From Pseudocercospora fijiensis CIRAD86 (taxonomy: Eukaryota; Ascomycota; Dothideomycetes; Mycosphaerellales; Mycosphaerellaceae), in the NCBI RefSeq assembly GCF_000340215.1, contig NW_006921533.1, positions 3,832,273 through 3,896,272 on the forward strand: a DNA stretch of 64,000 bases. The letters run 5' to 3'. The notes beneath the pieces were generated by a model, which had not been told where the DNA came from, ran no database searches, and worked only from the letters and a program-made list of their open reading frames with translations. This document shows positions 42,780 through 54,689 of the stretch, one piece after another. Every line of letters begins with the position of its first letter. The first letter of the stretch is position 1. The translations under genes and the position numbers were made by a program.

Positions 42780-45700
42780 GCTAGTTAGTCCCGCTATCCC
42801 CTAGTAGTTACAGTGAGTGGACCGGGGCAATAACCAATCGCCGTATATTGCTAAAACCTTAGTTCTCGAAGGTGTCGATTAGGGTTAAGAAGGAGCCATT
42901 TTTAAGCCGTATAGAAGGCTACTATAGACAACAATTAAGAGCCGTATAGAAGGCAAATAAAGACAATGATTGAGACACTATCTACTAACGAGTTTAGCCG
43001 CTATTAGTATTAATAACCTCTTAATAACGCTATAGTATACTACTAATCTAGAAGTTAAGCTATTAGTTAGTAATATTATCGTATTCTCGAAGGATTGCTA
43101 GTGCTAGTTTACGGCCTATTAGCCTGTCTCTACGCTGTTTAATGCCTACCTTAATCGCGCGCTATATGTTCTTAATCGGGTTTAAATTAGGTAAAGAAGG
43201 TAGCTAGTCTATTAAGGCAATATTGCGCTATTATATAGCGGCAATAGTCGAGGCCGCTCTATACGAGGTAGCGCCGTCTTGCTAGAAGATAGCAGTACGT
43301 TAATAAAGCGCTAGCATATAGTTATACTATTGTCCGGTAATAAGGCTGTTTATACGGCCTATTTCCTTAGCAACGACTAGAATAATACGTCTTATATATA
43401 AGGCTGCAGTTATAGTGCCCTAATCGCTTATATTCTATAAGACTATAGGTCCTTTGCTACTAATGCTACTAATATAGGCCTAAACTATCTAGTAAGGTAG
43501 GCGTTAGAAGCGAGGCCTCGAACAAACGTCTAGATTGCGTTTAGCGACCCTACGAGTAACAAACAGCCGTTTATAAGAGCTATTACGGACAGCGCATTTA
43601 TTAGACTATAGAACGTTAAACTAGTTAGAGAGTGTCTAGTATAGGTATAGCCGTACGAAGTCTAGTCGCTTTTAGCGTATATTATTACTATAGAAGGGTC
43701 TCGCTCTTGTAATATACCGCCTAAAGCTAAATCGTCGACAAATGCGGGAAATCGTTAAAAGGTAGCAATCGAGGCCTAAAGTATCTCGAATCTCGCGATA
43801 GGATATACGGCGTATCGTAGCATTCTATATAATAAAGCGGATAATGCGGCGTTGTTATTCTATAGTATAGATTGCCCTTCGTCGGTTAGGTAGGTTAATA
43901 ACGATAAGAGTTCGAACTTAGGCGTTATTCGAGTTATCGTCTTATATTCGATAGCGGCAAACCCTAGGCGTAAAAGGCTCGTTATAGATCTTTCGGACGG
44001 TCGAATAGCATCTCTAAGACTAGTTTACGATACGCTAGTATAGCTATTTAGCTATACAGCGAAGGCTCTTAATATAAGAGCGTAATTTATATAGAACAAC
44101 TGCTCGGCGGTAGATTTAGGATTCGGGGGTTTCTTAGGTCGCAACTTCGTATATAGGCAGCTCGTAGACGGTCCTAAATAGCAGTAAGCGTAGTAATAGA
44201 AGTTGTAGTTGTCTAGCAGGTCGATTAGCGGTCGGTTATAGTAGAAACGAGGTTAGTAAAGTAGATTAAGTAGTATTCGAAGATTAAGAAGACTAAGAAT
44301 CTAAGAATCGAGGTATCGAGGGTCTAACTAGATTAGGCAAAGCGGCCGACGGCGCGTTCCTAGCGCCTTCGGCAAGCTCCTACCGAGCTAATAGGACTCT
44401 CTAAGCTCGAGGTATAACGTAGGCTAGCCCTTTATCCTTAGAGTCGCTGTCTTCTAGATTAATTACTTCTACCGGCGGTCTAAACTGCGCTAACACCTCT
44501 CGTTACTCGTCTATCTAGCGCTAAGACTTATTATACTTAGGCAGACGGTTATATACTAGCGGCGGCGTATTTGGCGTACGCTCTCGCTACTAGAAACGTA
44601 GGATACTACCGTAGCGGACTCTACCGGCTCGAACTTGCGATTGCGATTAAGATTAGTGCTTAGTAACAATACCCCTTCGAGGCGGACTTATCGGCGGTAG
44701 AGTCGCGAAGGTAGGCGAGCCTACTAGACTTCCTACCCTCGAATTTAAGTTATTTAGTACCCCTAACTACGCTCGCTCTTCCGCGCTTTCCTCTAGCCTT
44801 TTAAGCAGCGCCGGACGCCTAAATTTAGCCCTCGATAGGCGATAAACCTTAGGCAGGTTCGTATATCGTTAGTTTCGAAGAGGGGGGGCTCTACGGTGCC
44901 GAAAAGTACCTAAACAAGATCTCTAGCGCCTATACTATGTATAGTACGCGTTAGAGTAAGTATAGGGTATTAGAAAAGATTAGTAGGAAGCAGAGGGTTA
45001 AGAGGAGGGCTCGGAATACTAAAGACGGGACTTCTATATATATATACTACGTTATATGCCCGTACCGCCCTCTCTATATCCTCCGTATTACTATAATACT
45101 CCTAGTTTAATCCGTACGGACCTAGTAGCCGTATTAATCTACAAATACCCCTTCTTCCCTTTAGAAAGCAACTCTCCTTCCTTTCCTTTACTTCTAAAAG
45201 CGGTTGATATATTATATAAAGAATTAGTCGTATAACAATTAGTATATACGTAACACTAGTAAGAGGGCATCGATCTTCGGTAAAACCTCTCGATTTCCGC
45301 CTATATAAGCCGGCGATATTAGGGGTCTAGAGACAAGTACGGTTTAGTATATCTTTATATAGCAAAGCGCTCTCTAAAAGAGTAGATCGGTCTGCCTCGG
45401 ATATACGAGAAATCCCTGCAATTAGCACTCCGATGCGCCTAGAGCCTATATATGCTTCGGTCCTTTTATCTAGCGCATAACAGCGCGACTTATACATACT
45501 ACTAAGTAAATCTAGTAAAAGGAATAAATTAGAGGCGAATTTAATACCGCATGCCCCTACGTTCCTAAATAGGATGTTTGTTTACTTCTCGGTATATATA
45601 TATATATCTTCCTATCGCGTTCTTCCTCTTTCTTATATTAACCTCGCTGTCGCTACCGTAAGTACTGTCCCTCCCTATTTATCGCTAATTTTGACGCGTA

Positions 45701-46030
45701 GGACGATATATATCGCGTAGACGCGGTATATATATTTCGCATAGGGGTCCCTTTCCGGCATTTTAGCCGGAAATTCGACCTCGCTGTCGCCCTCCCCCCT
45801 CTTCGGAATCCCGCTCCGCCCCGGGGCAAAGAATAGTAGGGGCCCCCGCTAGCCGAGACCGTCGGACGGCGGGGACCCTCCGAAGGGAGCCTGCGACCAT
45901 AGGAAGGGGGGACCCGTCTGTAAGGTATGCTCGAGGCGCAGGGGTGCTATTCTGCGCGAGACACTGCCCCTTCCGCCGGAGGCTATTAGTATCTTTCTTT
46001 TTAAAAACGTCGCGAATAAACGTATATCAA
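42780..46030. mobile_element. RIP-mutated transposon block
   Basis: About 3.2 kb with very low CpA/TpG, high TpA and stops in all frames, which contrasts sharply with both flanks. The 42990-43990 part is a Tc1/mariner relic (listed separately). The rest (44100-45760) could not be assigned. Near 42885-42960 there are two copies of agccgtatagaaggc-type sequence. The segment 45760-45990 is GC-rich and less mutated. I could not define terminal inverted repeats or target duplications. Confidence 0.75.
43070..43990 (-). pseudogene. Dead Tc1/mariner transposase (DD34x type)
   Basis: Read on the minus strand, one frame can be followed from about 43860 to 43080 without a frameshift. Helix-turn-helix-like sequence comes first (YREIRDTLGLDCYLLTISRI), then RLDFVRLYLY, FNVL-stop-SNK, IF-stop-QDGATSYRAA and LPNLNPIKNI. 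These match Tc1/mariner signatures (WSDE, WQDGA, DLNPIEN). Every stop I checked is explained by TGG-to-TAG or CAA/CAG-to-TAA/TAG. The catalytic triad is broken: first Asp to Asn (43600-43602), second Asp intact (43276-43278), third acidic residue to Lys (43171-43173). The spacing of 34 residues between positions two and three is kept. This is a RIP-killed copy. Confidence 0.85.
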
Positions 46031-46045
46031 AAATCGTCGTCTATA

Positions 46046-46093
46046 CTCGTCCAAATTCTCGTCTAATTTCTCGTCCAATTTCTCGTCCAATTT
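46046..46093. repeat. 12-bp tandem repeat, 4 copies
   Basis: Four tandem copies of ctcgtccaattt with minor changes, at the right edge of the RIP block. Confidence 0.85.
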
Positions 46094-49000
46094 CTGTCTT
46101 CCTACCTCCGTATTCTGCAGTAGGTTGCCCTTCGCAACGAGCGTGGGGGTAAAAAGACCGTGCATGCGGTATTAAATACGGGCCCAATAAATTACGTGCA
46201 AACAAGTTCCGGGCCATGTGCATCGGTAGACCACTGAGGGTGGACCTTGCTGCGTGCAACCGATAATGGGCTCGAAAGCGTTGTCTCGGCCTGTGTAGCA
46301 AAGAGTTGAGAACTGCAGCAAAGCTTGATGCTGACGCCGTGACTGCAATAATGTGGCCACACAGCAGCAGATTAATAATAATGCTCATCATTATGGAGAC
46401 AACATGCATCTGGGATTCGCCGCGGCCGCCTTCTTTGAGGACCGGTGGCAGACCCATTCATTGATCATCATCATGTTCGGCACGAAGGGCCAAGGCAGAT
46501 GAAGCGTCGGGCACCCTGTGTGCCATATATTGCATCCTTGTGTGCCGACGGTCTAAGCCCCAGCTGAGCTCGAACATGCAATGTGGCGTGTTGTCTCAGA
46601 AGCACGGCTGATGGACAAACACACATACACCCTGCATTCCAACACTGCTGTACTTTGAAGTGGGTGCATCACACGGCACACTGATCACCAAGCTCTGTTA
46701 GTTGTAGATGATGTCCGTCGGAGGAGATCGTGACACGAGTTCCAGCCGATAGTAGTTAGCGTATGACATGTGCAAAGCCTTGCGACGAGGAGAGGAGACG
46801 GGAGTCGCAAGCCGGCGTGCCTGAGCATATGAGAAACCAAGGTATAGGCATCCTACCGAGTCTCACAATTCGCCAGACCGTAGAAGGCCCAGCGAATGCA
46901 AAAGTCATGCAACAGCAAGGCACGGATAGTGTTCCTGTCCAGTAGCCCAGTCGTTGGCGCGGTTGCAAGAGACCAAAGCGGCGTGCATGGTGAGATTTTG
47001 GATTGCGCCGTGGTAGGACTAAATTGGCGATCGTTTGCAACAGAAATTTCTTATCGACGGGCCGCGTTCGGTGATGCGTGAGAGAGTTCGCGATGGACAG
47101 GAGTGGAGGCGTTGACGAGGGCTGCCCAGACCGCACCGTCACGCATAATGCCGTACGAAGCTAGCACCCGCAACAGATTGATTTCGCGGGTGTATTGATC
47201 GCGGTCATCACCGCAGCGCAGCGCCTGCCCCGACCATCGCATCAGACCTTATATGGCTGGTCCTCTAAAAGCTTTTTCGCTAGGATCAATAATGAATCGC
47301 CGGGAAGCCTGCGACGTGTGCCCGCCTCATAACGTGTAGCGACCAAATTAGCCAGCGTCTTCAACAGCCCCCATGTTCGTACTACGATCAGGAGAAAAGC
47401 ACTCGATATAGAATGCCCAAGGTGCAGCTGCTCTACCGCGCAGGAGGAGGCAAAAAGATTATTAGCTAGTACTGAGGCTAGGCTGGCTGGCTAGTCCTCG
47501 CGCTCGCGGACAAGACGTTAGACGTTCCAGAGAGTTGCGACAGGCGATCTGAGCTGGCCGAAAATGCTCCACCTATGCGAGTATCTCACCAATCATGCGT
47601 AGACTCGTTCGTAATGCTCCAGCTCCAAGCAGAGTCAGAGCTCGTTCGAAAGTCAAAAAACTCATGCCATGCAAAACCGAGCCCCTCTCGGCGCGCATCG
47701 TAGTAGTACGTAGGTACAACACGAAGACGAGCAATGAAATGGCATCCGTATCAGGAGGAGTACGGTAGTGCTCTACTCATCATCGCCAACAACTAGCGTT
47801 GCCTGATGTGGATCAAGGAGGTCAAGTGTGCGAGTCTGCGAGATACGCCACCCGGGAAGGAAGGCCAGCGACTTCGTGCTGCTGTTGGTGCTGTGAATCA
47901 TCAATGTGTGACTTTCCAGCATCTTCCCCCGAAGCCTCGGAAGCGACAAGAATAACGGGCCTGATGATGCAGCCACATGAGATGACTTTGGACTGTCAGG
48001 CCTGGTCCATCGAAAGTGTCTCTTGTTGTTCATTTGACTGCCTGCTCCGGCACGCTGCGCATCCATATGATCTGACACGGGATCTGGTACGCCTGTGCCC
48101 ATCGCATCGCTTAACTAGCAATCCCATTCGCAGTAGTCCCTGGCTACGTTTGAGGATGAATGCGACATGATACACGGTCATACAGTACTGTATGTGAGTC
48201 TGCCATGCATGCATGACTGAGGTCCACGATCACAGCTGGGCCATAGAACAACAGTGGTAGGTCTGTGATGGTGCTCAACAGAAGTGCATCGGCGTGCCAA
48301 TCAAGACGATGGCTTGGCAGGCAAAGGATAGGCACATGCCTCAAACAGCACTGCAGACGACCCGCGGCGACGGGTACAAAACAGTACTAGTTAGCGTCGT
48401 CGGCTAGGTTGCATATGATGCTGGGAGTCTGGTGAGGTGGTGAGCACTGATGAGCAGCGGCAGCGGCAGCGTTCGGTGTGCCAGAACTTGTGGCACTACT
48501 CCCTGTACCTTTCTGATGTCAGTCACGCCCGCTTGTCCTGCTCAGCTCAATCTATTGGGACTACAACAGTATTGGGATCAGCCTCTTGGGGCCAGCGCGC
48601 GCTGCCGAATGCGATCTGACTGATTCACTTTAGGCTTCGGTGTGCGGCGTGTCCACGGTTGCATACGGAGGCCCTGCCCTGCGCTCGGGACGAGCTTGAG
48701 CCTGGCAGCAAGCCTATGATTGCTTGCTGCGGCACAAGCTCCAATCATTATTATGTACTACAGTGGTGGTTTATTATGGAGCAGCAGCAGGTGCTGGCGC
48801 AGGCCCAGGTCATGGCTGAAGGGAGGCCGGAGGCGCGGGACTTGGGGAGTTTGGTGGATGGATGGATGGATGATAGACGGATGGGCCATGGATGGGCTAT
48901 GGGCTATTTGTCGAATCTCGATGCCGCGAGTCCTTGCTAGGCTAATAGGCTCTGCTGAGCCTGAGAGTGGGCAGCTGGCAACGGGCGAGGGCGAGGGCGA

Positions 49001-49340
49001 GGGCGAGCGAACGAGCGTGACGGGCTGCGGCCGCTGCAAGGCAGGCGGCCTAAGACCAAAGCGTAATGTTGCAAGCCACAGCCGGCCCAGAGTCTGAGTC
49101 TGCTGCTGCTGCTGGTGTGCTGAGTGGCCGGCGGCGCAGCGATGCTCACCCTCACCCTCGCCCTCACCCTCACCCTCACCCTCCACTCTGCGCTCTCTGC
49201 ACTCTCCGGTCTCGTGTCGTCGCGTCTCCACTGCTGCTGAGCCAGACCAGAGCCCGAGCCCGAGCCCGCGCGGCGCTCAGACCCGCAGCGCAGCGCAGCG
49301 CTGAGCCATCCTTCATCTTCCATTCAGGCTCTCAGTGGTG
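46094..49340. other. Gene desert with simple repeats
   Basis: About 3.2 kb without a supported gene. It contains short simple repeats: ggatggat near 48855-48900, gagggc units at 48983-49010 and ctcacc units at 49145-49183. A perfect 16-bp palindrome lies at 48179-48194. Composition is normal, not RIP-like. Confidence 0.5.
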
Positions 49341-49570
49341 ACTGGTCCCTCCTTATAAGTTATGAACAGTGAACACCTTTTATTATCGCCGGATACAGCG
49401 GATAACTATACCGGAGGGGGGATATCCTCCGTAATGACTCGTACCCAATGGGGGTCTATATTAGCCCCGCAGCTGATTAATCTGTGTCCCGTGTATGGTC
49501 ATAGGGTGTACACCGTGCTTATAAGCCCGAAAGACTAAAGTTAAATACACCGTGTATGGACATCTGTAGC
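49341..49570. mobile_element. Possible small transposon or LTR scrap
   Basis: A TA-rich patch between ordinary GC-richer flanks, with repeated acaccgtg and gtgtatgg words (49508-49560). Its texture is like a mutated terminal repeat or MITE. Boundaries are guessed. Confidence 0.25.
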
Positions 49571-50168
49571 TCTCAGGGCAGTGTACCTTTTCCTTCCTTC
49601 CGTGTGCTTCGTGCCCCGACGCCATGATGGCATGGCTCTGCCTCTCTGCTCCATACACTACTACTGACCTAGACCTTGATCACTACTGACGCTAGGAGCA
49701 TGCACTGGCGCGCTCTCCCTCTCCATCCGTCCTGCCGCCTGTGTCGGTTGTGGAGGCATTCGTACATCTCGCACGCATACCTCACTGCCGCCTCCCTTGC
49801 GTGCGCAATCAACATCCACCTCGCCGTCCGTACGGTCGTAGTAGTACCTGCTGCTGCTGCTGCTGCTGCTGCTGCCGCTGCCACCTGCCACCTGCTACCT
49901 GCTGCCACCTGCACACGCCGTTGCCGCTTCCGTTGACAGCCCCGGCGCTGGCTCTGGCTCTGGCTCTGGTACGCTCGAACTATCGCCTGCTGCTGCTCAG
50001 CGAGCCACACTACCCCGGCCGAACCTCACCTTGCCTTGCCATATCCACTTCTATTGTCCTCACTCTTACCTTCCTGCTGCTCCTGCTTCACCAGCACCTT
50101 CGTGGCCACATGATTGCCGCCGCTCGAGCTCCTGTCACCACGCGTGTCCTCAGCTTCGCCATTTCTCC
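49571..50168. promoter_or_regulatory. Cyclin gene upstream region
   Basis: Includes a (CTG)n tract at about 49849-49874 and pyrimidine-rich sequence leading to the ATG at 50169. No other gene. Confidence 0.4.
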
Positions 50169-52179
50169 ATGACCGACCCTGTACCGTCGCTCCACATGTA
50201 TGCCAACTCAGCAATCCGCTTCAGAGACCCCTTCGTCTCTTCGAAAGACCAACCACCGCCCGCTTCTCTCCAGACCTATCAACACGCGCGATCAAACTGG
50301 ACCTCCCACGCCTCGCGGCCAGATTTCAACCGTGCGCTCACTCCTCCGCCAGAGATGAACAGCACCCAAAAACCAAGTTACCACGTCAAGGACTATGGCC
50401 AGCACTACCCCGAATACGCAGCTCAGGCCGCGTACAAAGCTCCAGCTCCCTCGTACTTGCCGCAGGAAGCTCACAGCAGTGGACATGGCCGAAATCATGT
50501 ACTTGCACGTGCATCCAGCAACGGTCATACATCTCCAGTGCGGCAAGCAGCTGTGGAGGCCAGTCACGATATCACACTGCAGACACGGCCGTCACAGCAG
50601 AACACAATCGCTGTTAACTTTCAAATACCTCGAACTGTGAACAATAGTGGAGGAAGTCTTTCGGAATTAGCTGCACAGGTGAGCTTGGCTTGGAACCGCG
50701 GGAAAACCCTCTTGACAGAAGACTGACATCTTTAAGATCACCTGCCTCTTCTGGTTTGAATCCTCAGAAATTCTCCAGCAAATCGAGGACTCTCCGATCC
50801 TTCTTCAGCCTTCGAGACCTCTCTCGCCAGACGCTAAACCAACAACTGGTTTTCGAAAATGGGTCACCACCATCCTGTCTACCACCATGGTTGCGCAAAA
50901 CGTCGTTCTACTTGCACTTCTGTTCATTTACCGCCTGAAGAAGCTGAATCCGACTGTGCGAGGCAAGCCTGGCAGCGAATACAGGCTGCTCACTGTGGCT
51001 TTGATGCTAGGCAATAAATTTTTGGACGACAACACCTATACCAATAAGACTTGGGCAGAAGTCTCTGGCATCAACGTAGCCGAGGTACACATTATGGAGG
51101 TGGAGTTCCTCAGCAATATGAAATACTGCTTGTTCACCTCCGAGCAGGACTGGGCGGAATGGCAGTCGCTTTTGGGGCGATTCGCACAATTCTTCGAGAA
51201 AGCTTCGAGACCGCAGCCTCTAGCTCCAATTCTCCCCCCGGCTTCTTCTTTGAATCTGCCAGTGGCACTTCCCTCGCCTCCAGGATCTAACCAAGCCTCT
51301 CCACCATTTCCACCCGAACTCGTTCACAGCGGAGCCTACAACAATGCTGGTGCACATGGTCCTACACCTGTGCCATCTCCGCTAGCCCGGCCAGAATTTC
51401 AGAATGGACATCAAGGCAGCAGCAGAAAGCGTAGCTTGGTAGACGATTGTGCTACTGAGCCTCCAGCGAAGAGAATGGCGCCAAACTATCCGAGCTACAC
51501 TTCTCCCAATCGATATTCGACGATGCCGCCTCAGCCAATTCATGGTCAGCCGGTGCCGAAGCTGACTCTGCCAAGCTTGTCGATACCCCCTTCGCAAGCG
51601 ACTGTCAACGCGTATTCACTCCCAGCTTCGCAGAATGCTCAGCTTCCTCCAATGACAGTACCACAAAGAGCAATGGCCATGGTCTATCCCAATAGCAGCA
51701 GCCAAAGCTCAACCACGCAAGTGCCTGCATCGGCTGGGCCATCTTCACAACCACAGGTCCAGCCACACTCTCAATACTCATCTCGAAATCAAAGCCCATT
51801 TGGTGGTTCCGGCACAACTTCGCCAACCAATATGGTCCCGCAGTCCGCAACCGCGCTACATCCTGCTGCGCAGATATCTCCAAGCTATCTTCTACAGCAG
51901 CGGAACTCGCCATACAGGCCAGTGCATCATGTTTCGACGCTGTTGTACCCTCAGCCTCAAGCCGCCACTCAAGCGCGACCTGCCAACATCGACCTGCATC
52001 AAATGCAGTATCAGCCACTCGGGAAGCCTACCCAGCATTCTGGGCGTCTTCCATACCTAGGACAGAATCTGTGGCTTGATGGCAATCATCCTCAGGAGAT
52101 GACTCCTGTTCATCAGTGGCCGAATTTCCCGCAGCAGCAGCAACCACAGCAGCAGCAAGCTCTGGTTCCACAACAGTAG
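50169..52179 (+). CDS. Pho80/PCL-type cyclin (Clg1-like)
   Basis: Two exons (50169-50678 and 50737-52179), 58-nt phase-0 intron (GTGAGC donor, GACTGACA branch, TTTAAG acceptor), 650 residues. The frame opens upstream only with TTG. The N-terminal 150 residues are disordered. The cyclin domain starts around residue 155 (GGSLSELAAQ spliced to ITCLFWFESSEIL) and includes VVLLALLFIYRLKKLNP, YRLLTVALMLGNKFLDDNTY, NKTWAEVSGINVAEVHIME and EFLSNMKYCLFTSEQDW, the Pho80/PCL pattern. The C-terminal ~350 residues are Pro/Gln/Ser-rich. Such cyclins partner Pho85/PhoA-type kinases. The long Q/P-rich tail points to the Clg1 group rather than Pho80 itself. Confidence 0.88.
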
Positions 52180-54689
52180 CTGTTTGCAGGACGAGCGCGC
52201 ATGCGGCTGAGAGGGTTTCCCCATCTTCAACTCTGCACAATGGCAGGGTCTGCGCCGAATTGATGGCGTCTGTTCATTGTACATACTTGCAATTGCTTTT
52301 TTGCTTTCTTGCGTTCAAGCGCCTGCATCACATGGCGTTACCAGCCCCGGGCTTCCAACAGTTGAAGCCGCCTGGTGGCAATTGTATTTCAGGCATATTG
52401 ATGGCGTTCAAAGCGAGCTGGAAAGGTTCGGCATTGAGACGAAGGCATGGATGGATACACTTTATGACACTGTACTTCTACTACTTGAGGAAGGACGATG
52501 AGACATGGTTCGGATGCAAACGGCTGGGATAGCCGATGCTCGAGAAGGGCAAGATAGTGTGCAAAAATACATCAAGGAAGAGCGTTAATGCGCGAAAGCC
52601 TTGTTCTGGCCGTATTATGCTTCAACCCGAGAGCTCTTGGTCCTTGGAAGTGACGACCATTTTCGACAAGCTGCGTCCCCACCACTCGCGGCGTGGATTT
52701 GGGAACGCCTCGCCTTGGGTCCCCGAAGCGGTCAAGAATTTATGTTACCGAGCTGCAGCTTAAGTCTACTCCTGGTGCCAAACTTCGTGGATCCTATGGG
52801 ACGGACGTTGATGATCATGTCCTTTCAAGCGACCAGTGAAGTGTGAAAATTAGCTTTATCGCCAGAAACTTTCTCTTGACGGTGGAGACATACACATTTA
52901 ACAGCTTACCACTTCAGCTAGGCAGGCCATCGAAATTCGTGTCCCCCGGAAGTATAGATGACCACGTCAATACCTTGAGTCATGGAACACTGGGCCTGTG
53001 TGCGGAAATCTCTCGTCTTTGGCTCAAGGCAAATATTCCATGCTTCCGCAGGGGTACGCCACTGGGCAGTGACGTCCACCAAGAGCATTCAAGCCACCTT
53101 TCCAGTGTGACCACGCTTCAATTCTTCAAGTGATTCTCTGGTCATTCGTGAGATACAATCGAATCTTTCAATGAGAGTCAAATGGAATATTGCCAAGTGA
53201 TTGCGCTGGAAGACCGATCAAGTCACAGTAAGTCCGTGGCGTGCTCTGCAAAATACAAATTTGGCTTGTTCTGGACTGTCCATGTGCACGAAAGCTGTAC
53301 TGATACAGTAAACTCCCACACTCGAAGCATTAAGTTGATCAGTGGTTGAAAAGACTTGGCCTCTGCAAGAATGCACAAAGCAATTTTCCAAATGAAATGG
53401 TCTGACGCTCGCCAGATATCGCTGCAAGAGATCCGGACAAGCAACCGCAGCCACAATCACGAAGTGGATTGACTGTGTCGAAGGACTGTTCAGCAACTCC
53501 CTCGCCAGCACCTGCTCGATTTAGCATGCTCTTCAAGCGTAACATGCGTCCTCGGCATGCCTACGAGATGGCGTTCAGGCAAGCGGCACGTGATGCTGCG
53601 GCCTCGTAGAGTGCGATAGAAGCTGCGACAGAAGCTGAAACGCCAGAAATGTCGCACATCGCTCGTGGCTGGAGGAAGTCGTGGGTGGTAGTTCGACGCC
53701 GCGAAGCCTGAACGCTGTCCCCAAAGCCATTCACTACTAGCAACGTGAAGCGTCCTGGCCTGAACGTGAGATGGCAGACGAAGTCGAGTCTACTAGACTT
53801 GTCCATTATTCAACGAAGGTCGAGAGGAATGATGCCGAAAGGGGAGGTCGGCTATTTTCGCTCCGTGCCGTCTGCCGTCTGCCGTCTGCCGTCTGCCGCC
53901 TGCCGCGCGACTCGATTCGCTCTTCCTCCCTCGAGGGACGTTTCAGAATGCTGGGTTGCCGCAGATTCCACGAGCATCATGAGCGCGTTTGATTTGTTGA
54001 TCGGCACAGAATAGCAGGAGGCGCCTGTTGCATCTCTCTCTCAGAGTCTAATCACTTCCACCCGTCGACAAGATACAGAAGTAAGGGCGAGGCGATGAAG
54101 GCGCACTCATGTCCACAGTCACAGTCCCTTCTCCTCAGCCGTTAACACCACGCCGCTATTTTCGATAACAACAACGCTCCGCTAGTGATCGCGACTCCTG
54201 CCGTCATCTCTTTATACTTCGGGGGCCATTGACTGAGCGCAGCGCAGCGCAGCCGCCGTCCTTGCCTTCCTTGCTGGCCTCCGCATCTCGCCGGCAAAAC
54301 GCTCTCTCTCCACGCCGGCATTCCCTTCAGACGACATACCAACACGCCCTTGCGGCCTGGAGCTCGCAGTGGGCATTCAATCCTTCTGGTCCTGCAGTGG
54401 AGCGCTTACCACCTTGCTCGTTGCGCGCAAACACGAATCTTGAAACAAGCCGGCAACGCGAGGCCGGTGCCGCATAGAAGACAAGCACGCGCAATTGCGT
54501 TGCGTCTGTCGTGCAACATTGTATCGCAAATCCACAGCTCAAGTGAGCTTGCGGAGGTCTGCCAACAGTACAGCCAGCTCACCCGCTTAGATCATCTTGC
54601 ACCGCAATCTTCACGAAGCTCCTGCCTAACTTTGGCGTATGCGCCCAACTTGACGGTCTCCTTTCCACTGTGACCAAATCCCAACAGCC
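52180..54689. other. Intergenic, 2.5 kb, no convincing gene
   Basis: Includes the cyclin 3' flank. Short frames exist: minus-strand 53561-53806, and plus-strand 52277-52501, which starts with TTG and has a hydrophobic stretch. None has motif or splice support. A gccgtct minisatellite lies at 53867-53905. Confidence 0.45.
53867..53905. repeat. 7-bp minisatellite
   Basis: About five tandem copies of gccgtct with slight variation. Confidence 0.75.

Noticed and set aside
49145..49183. CTCACC repeat considered as telomere-like
   Set aside because: Ascomycete telomeres are normally TTAGGG; this is an ordinary simple repeat in mid-contig.
52277..52501. Frame with a signal-peptide-like hydrophobic start after the cyclin gene
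   Set aside because: Begins with TTG, no in-frame ATG, and lies in the probable cyclin 3' UTR.
53218..53806. Two minus-strand frames that might be exons of one gene
   Set aside because: The downstream one starts with CTG, the join has no good intron signals, and no motif is present.
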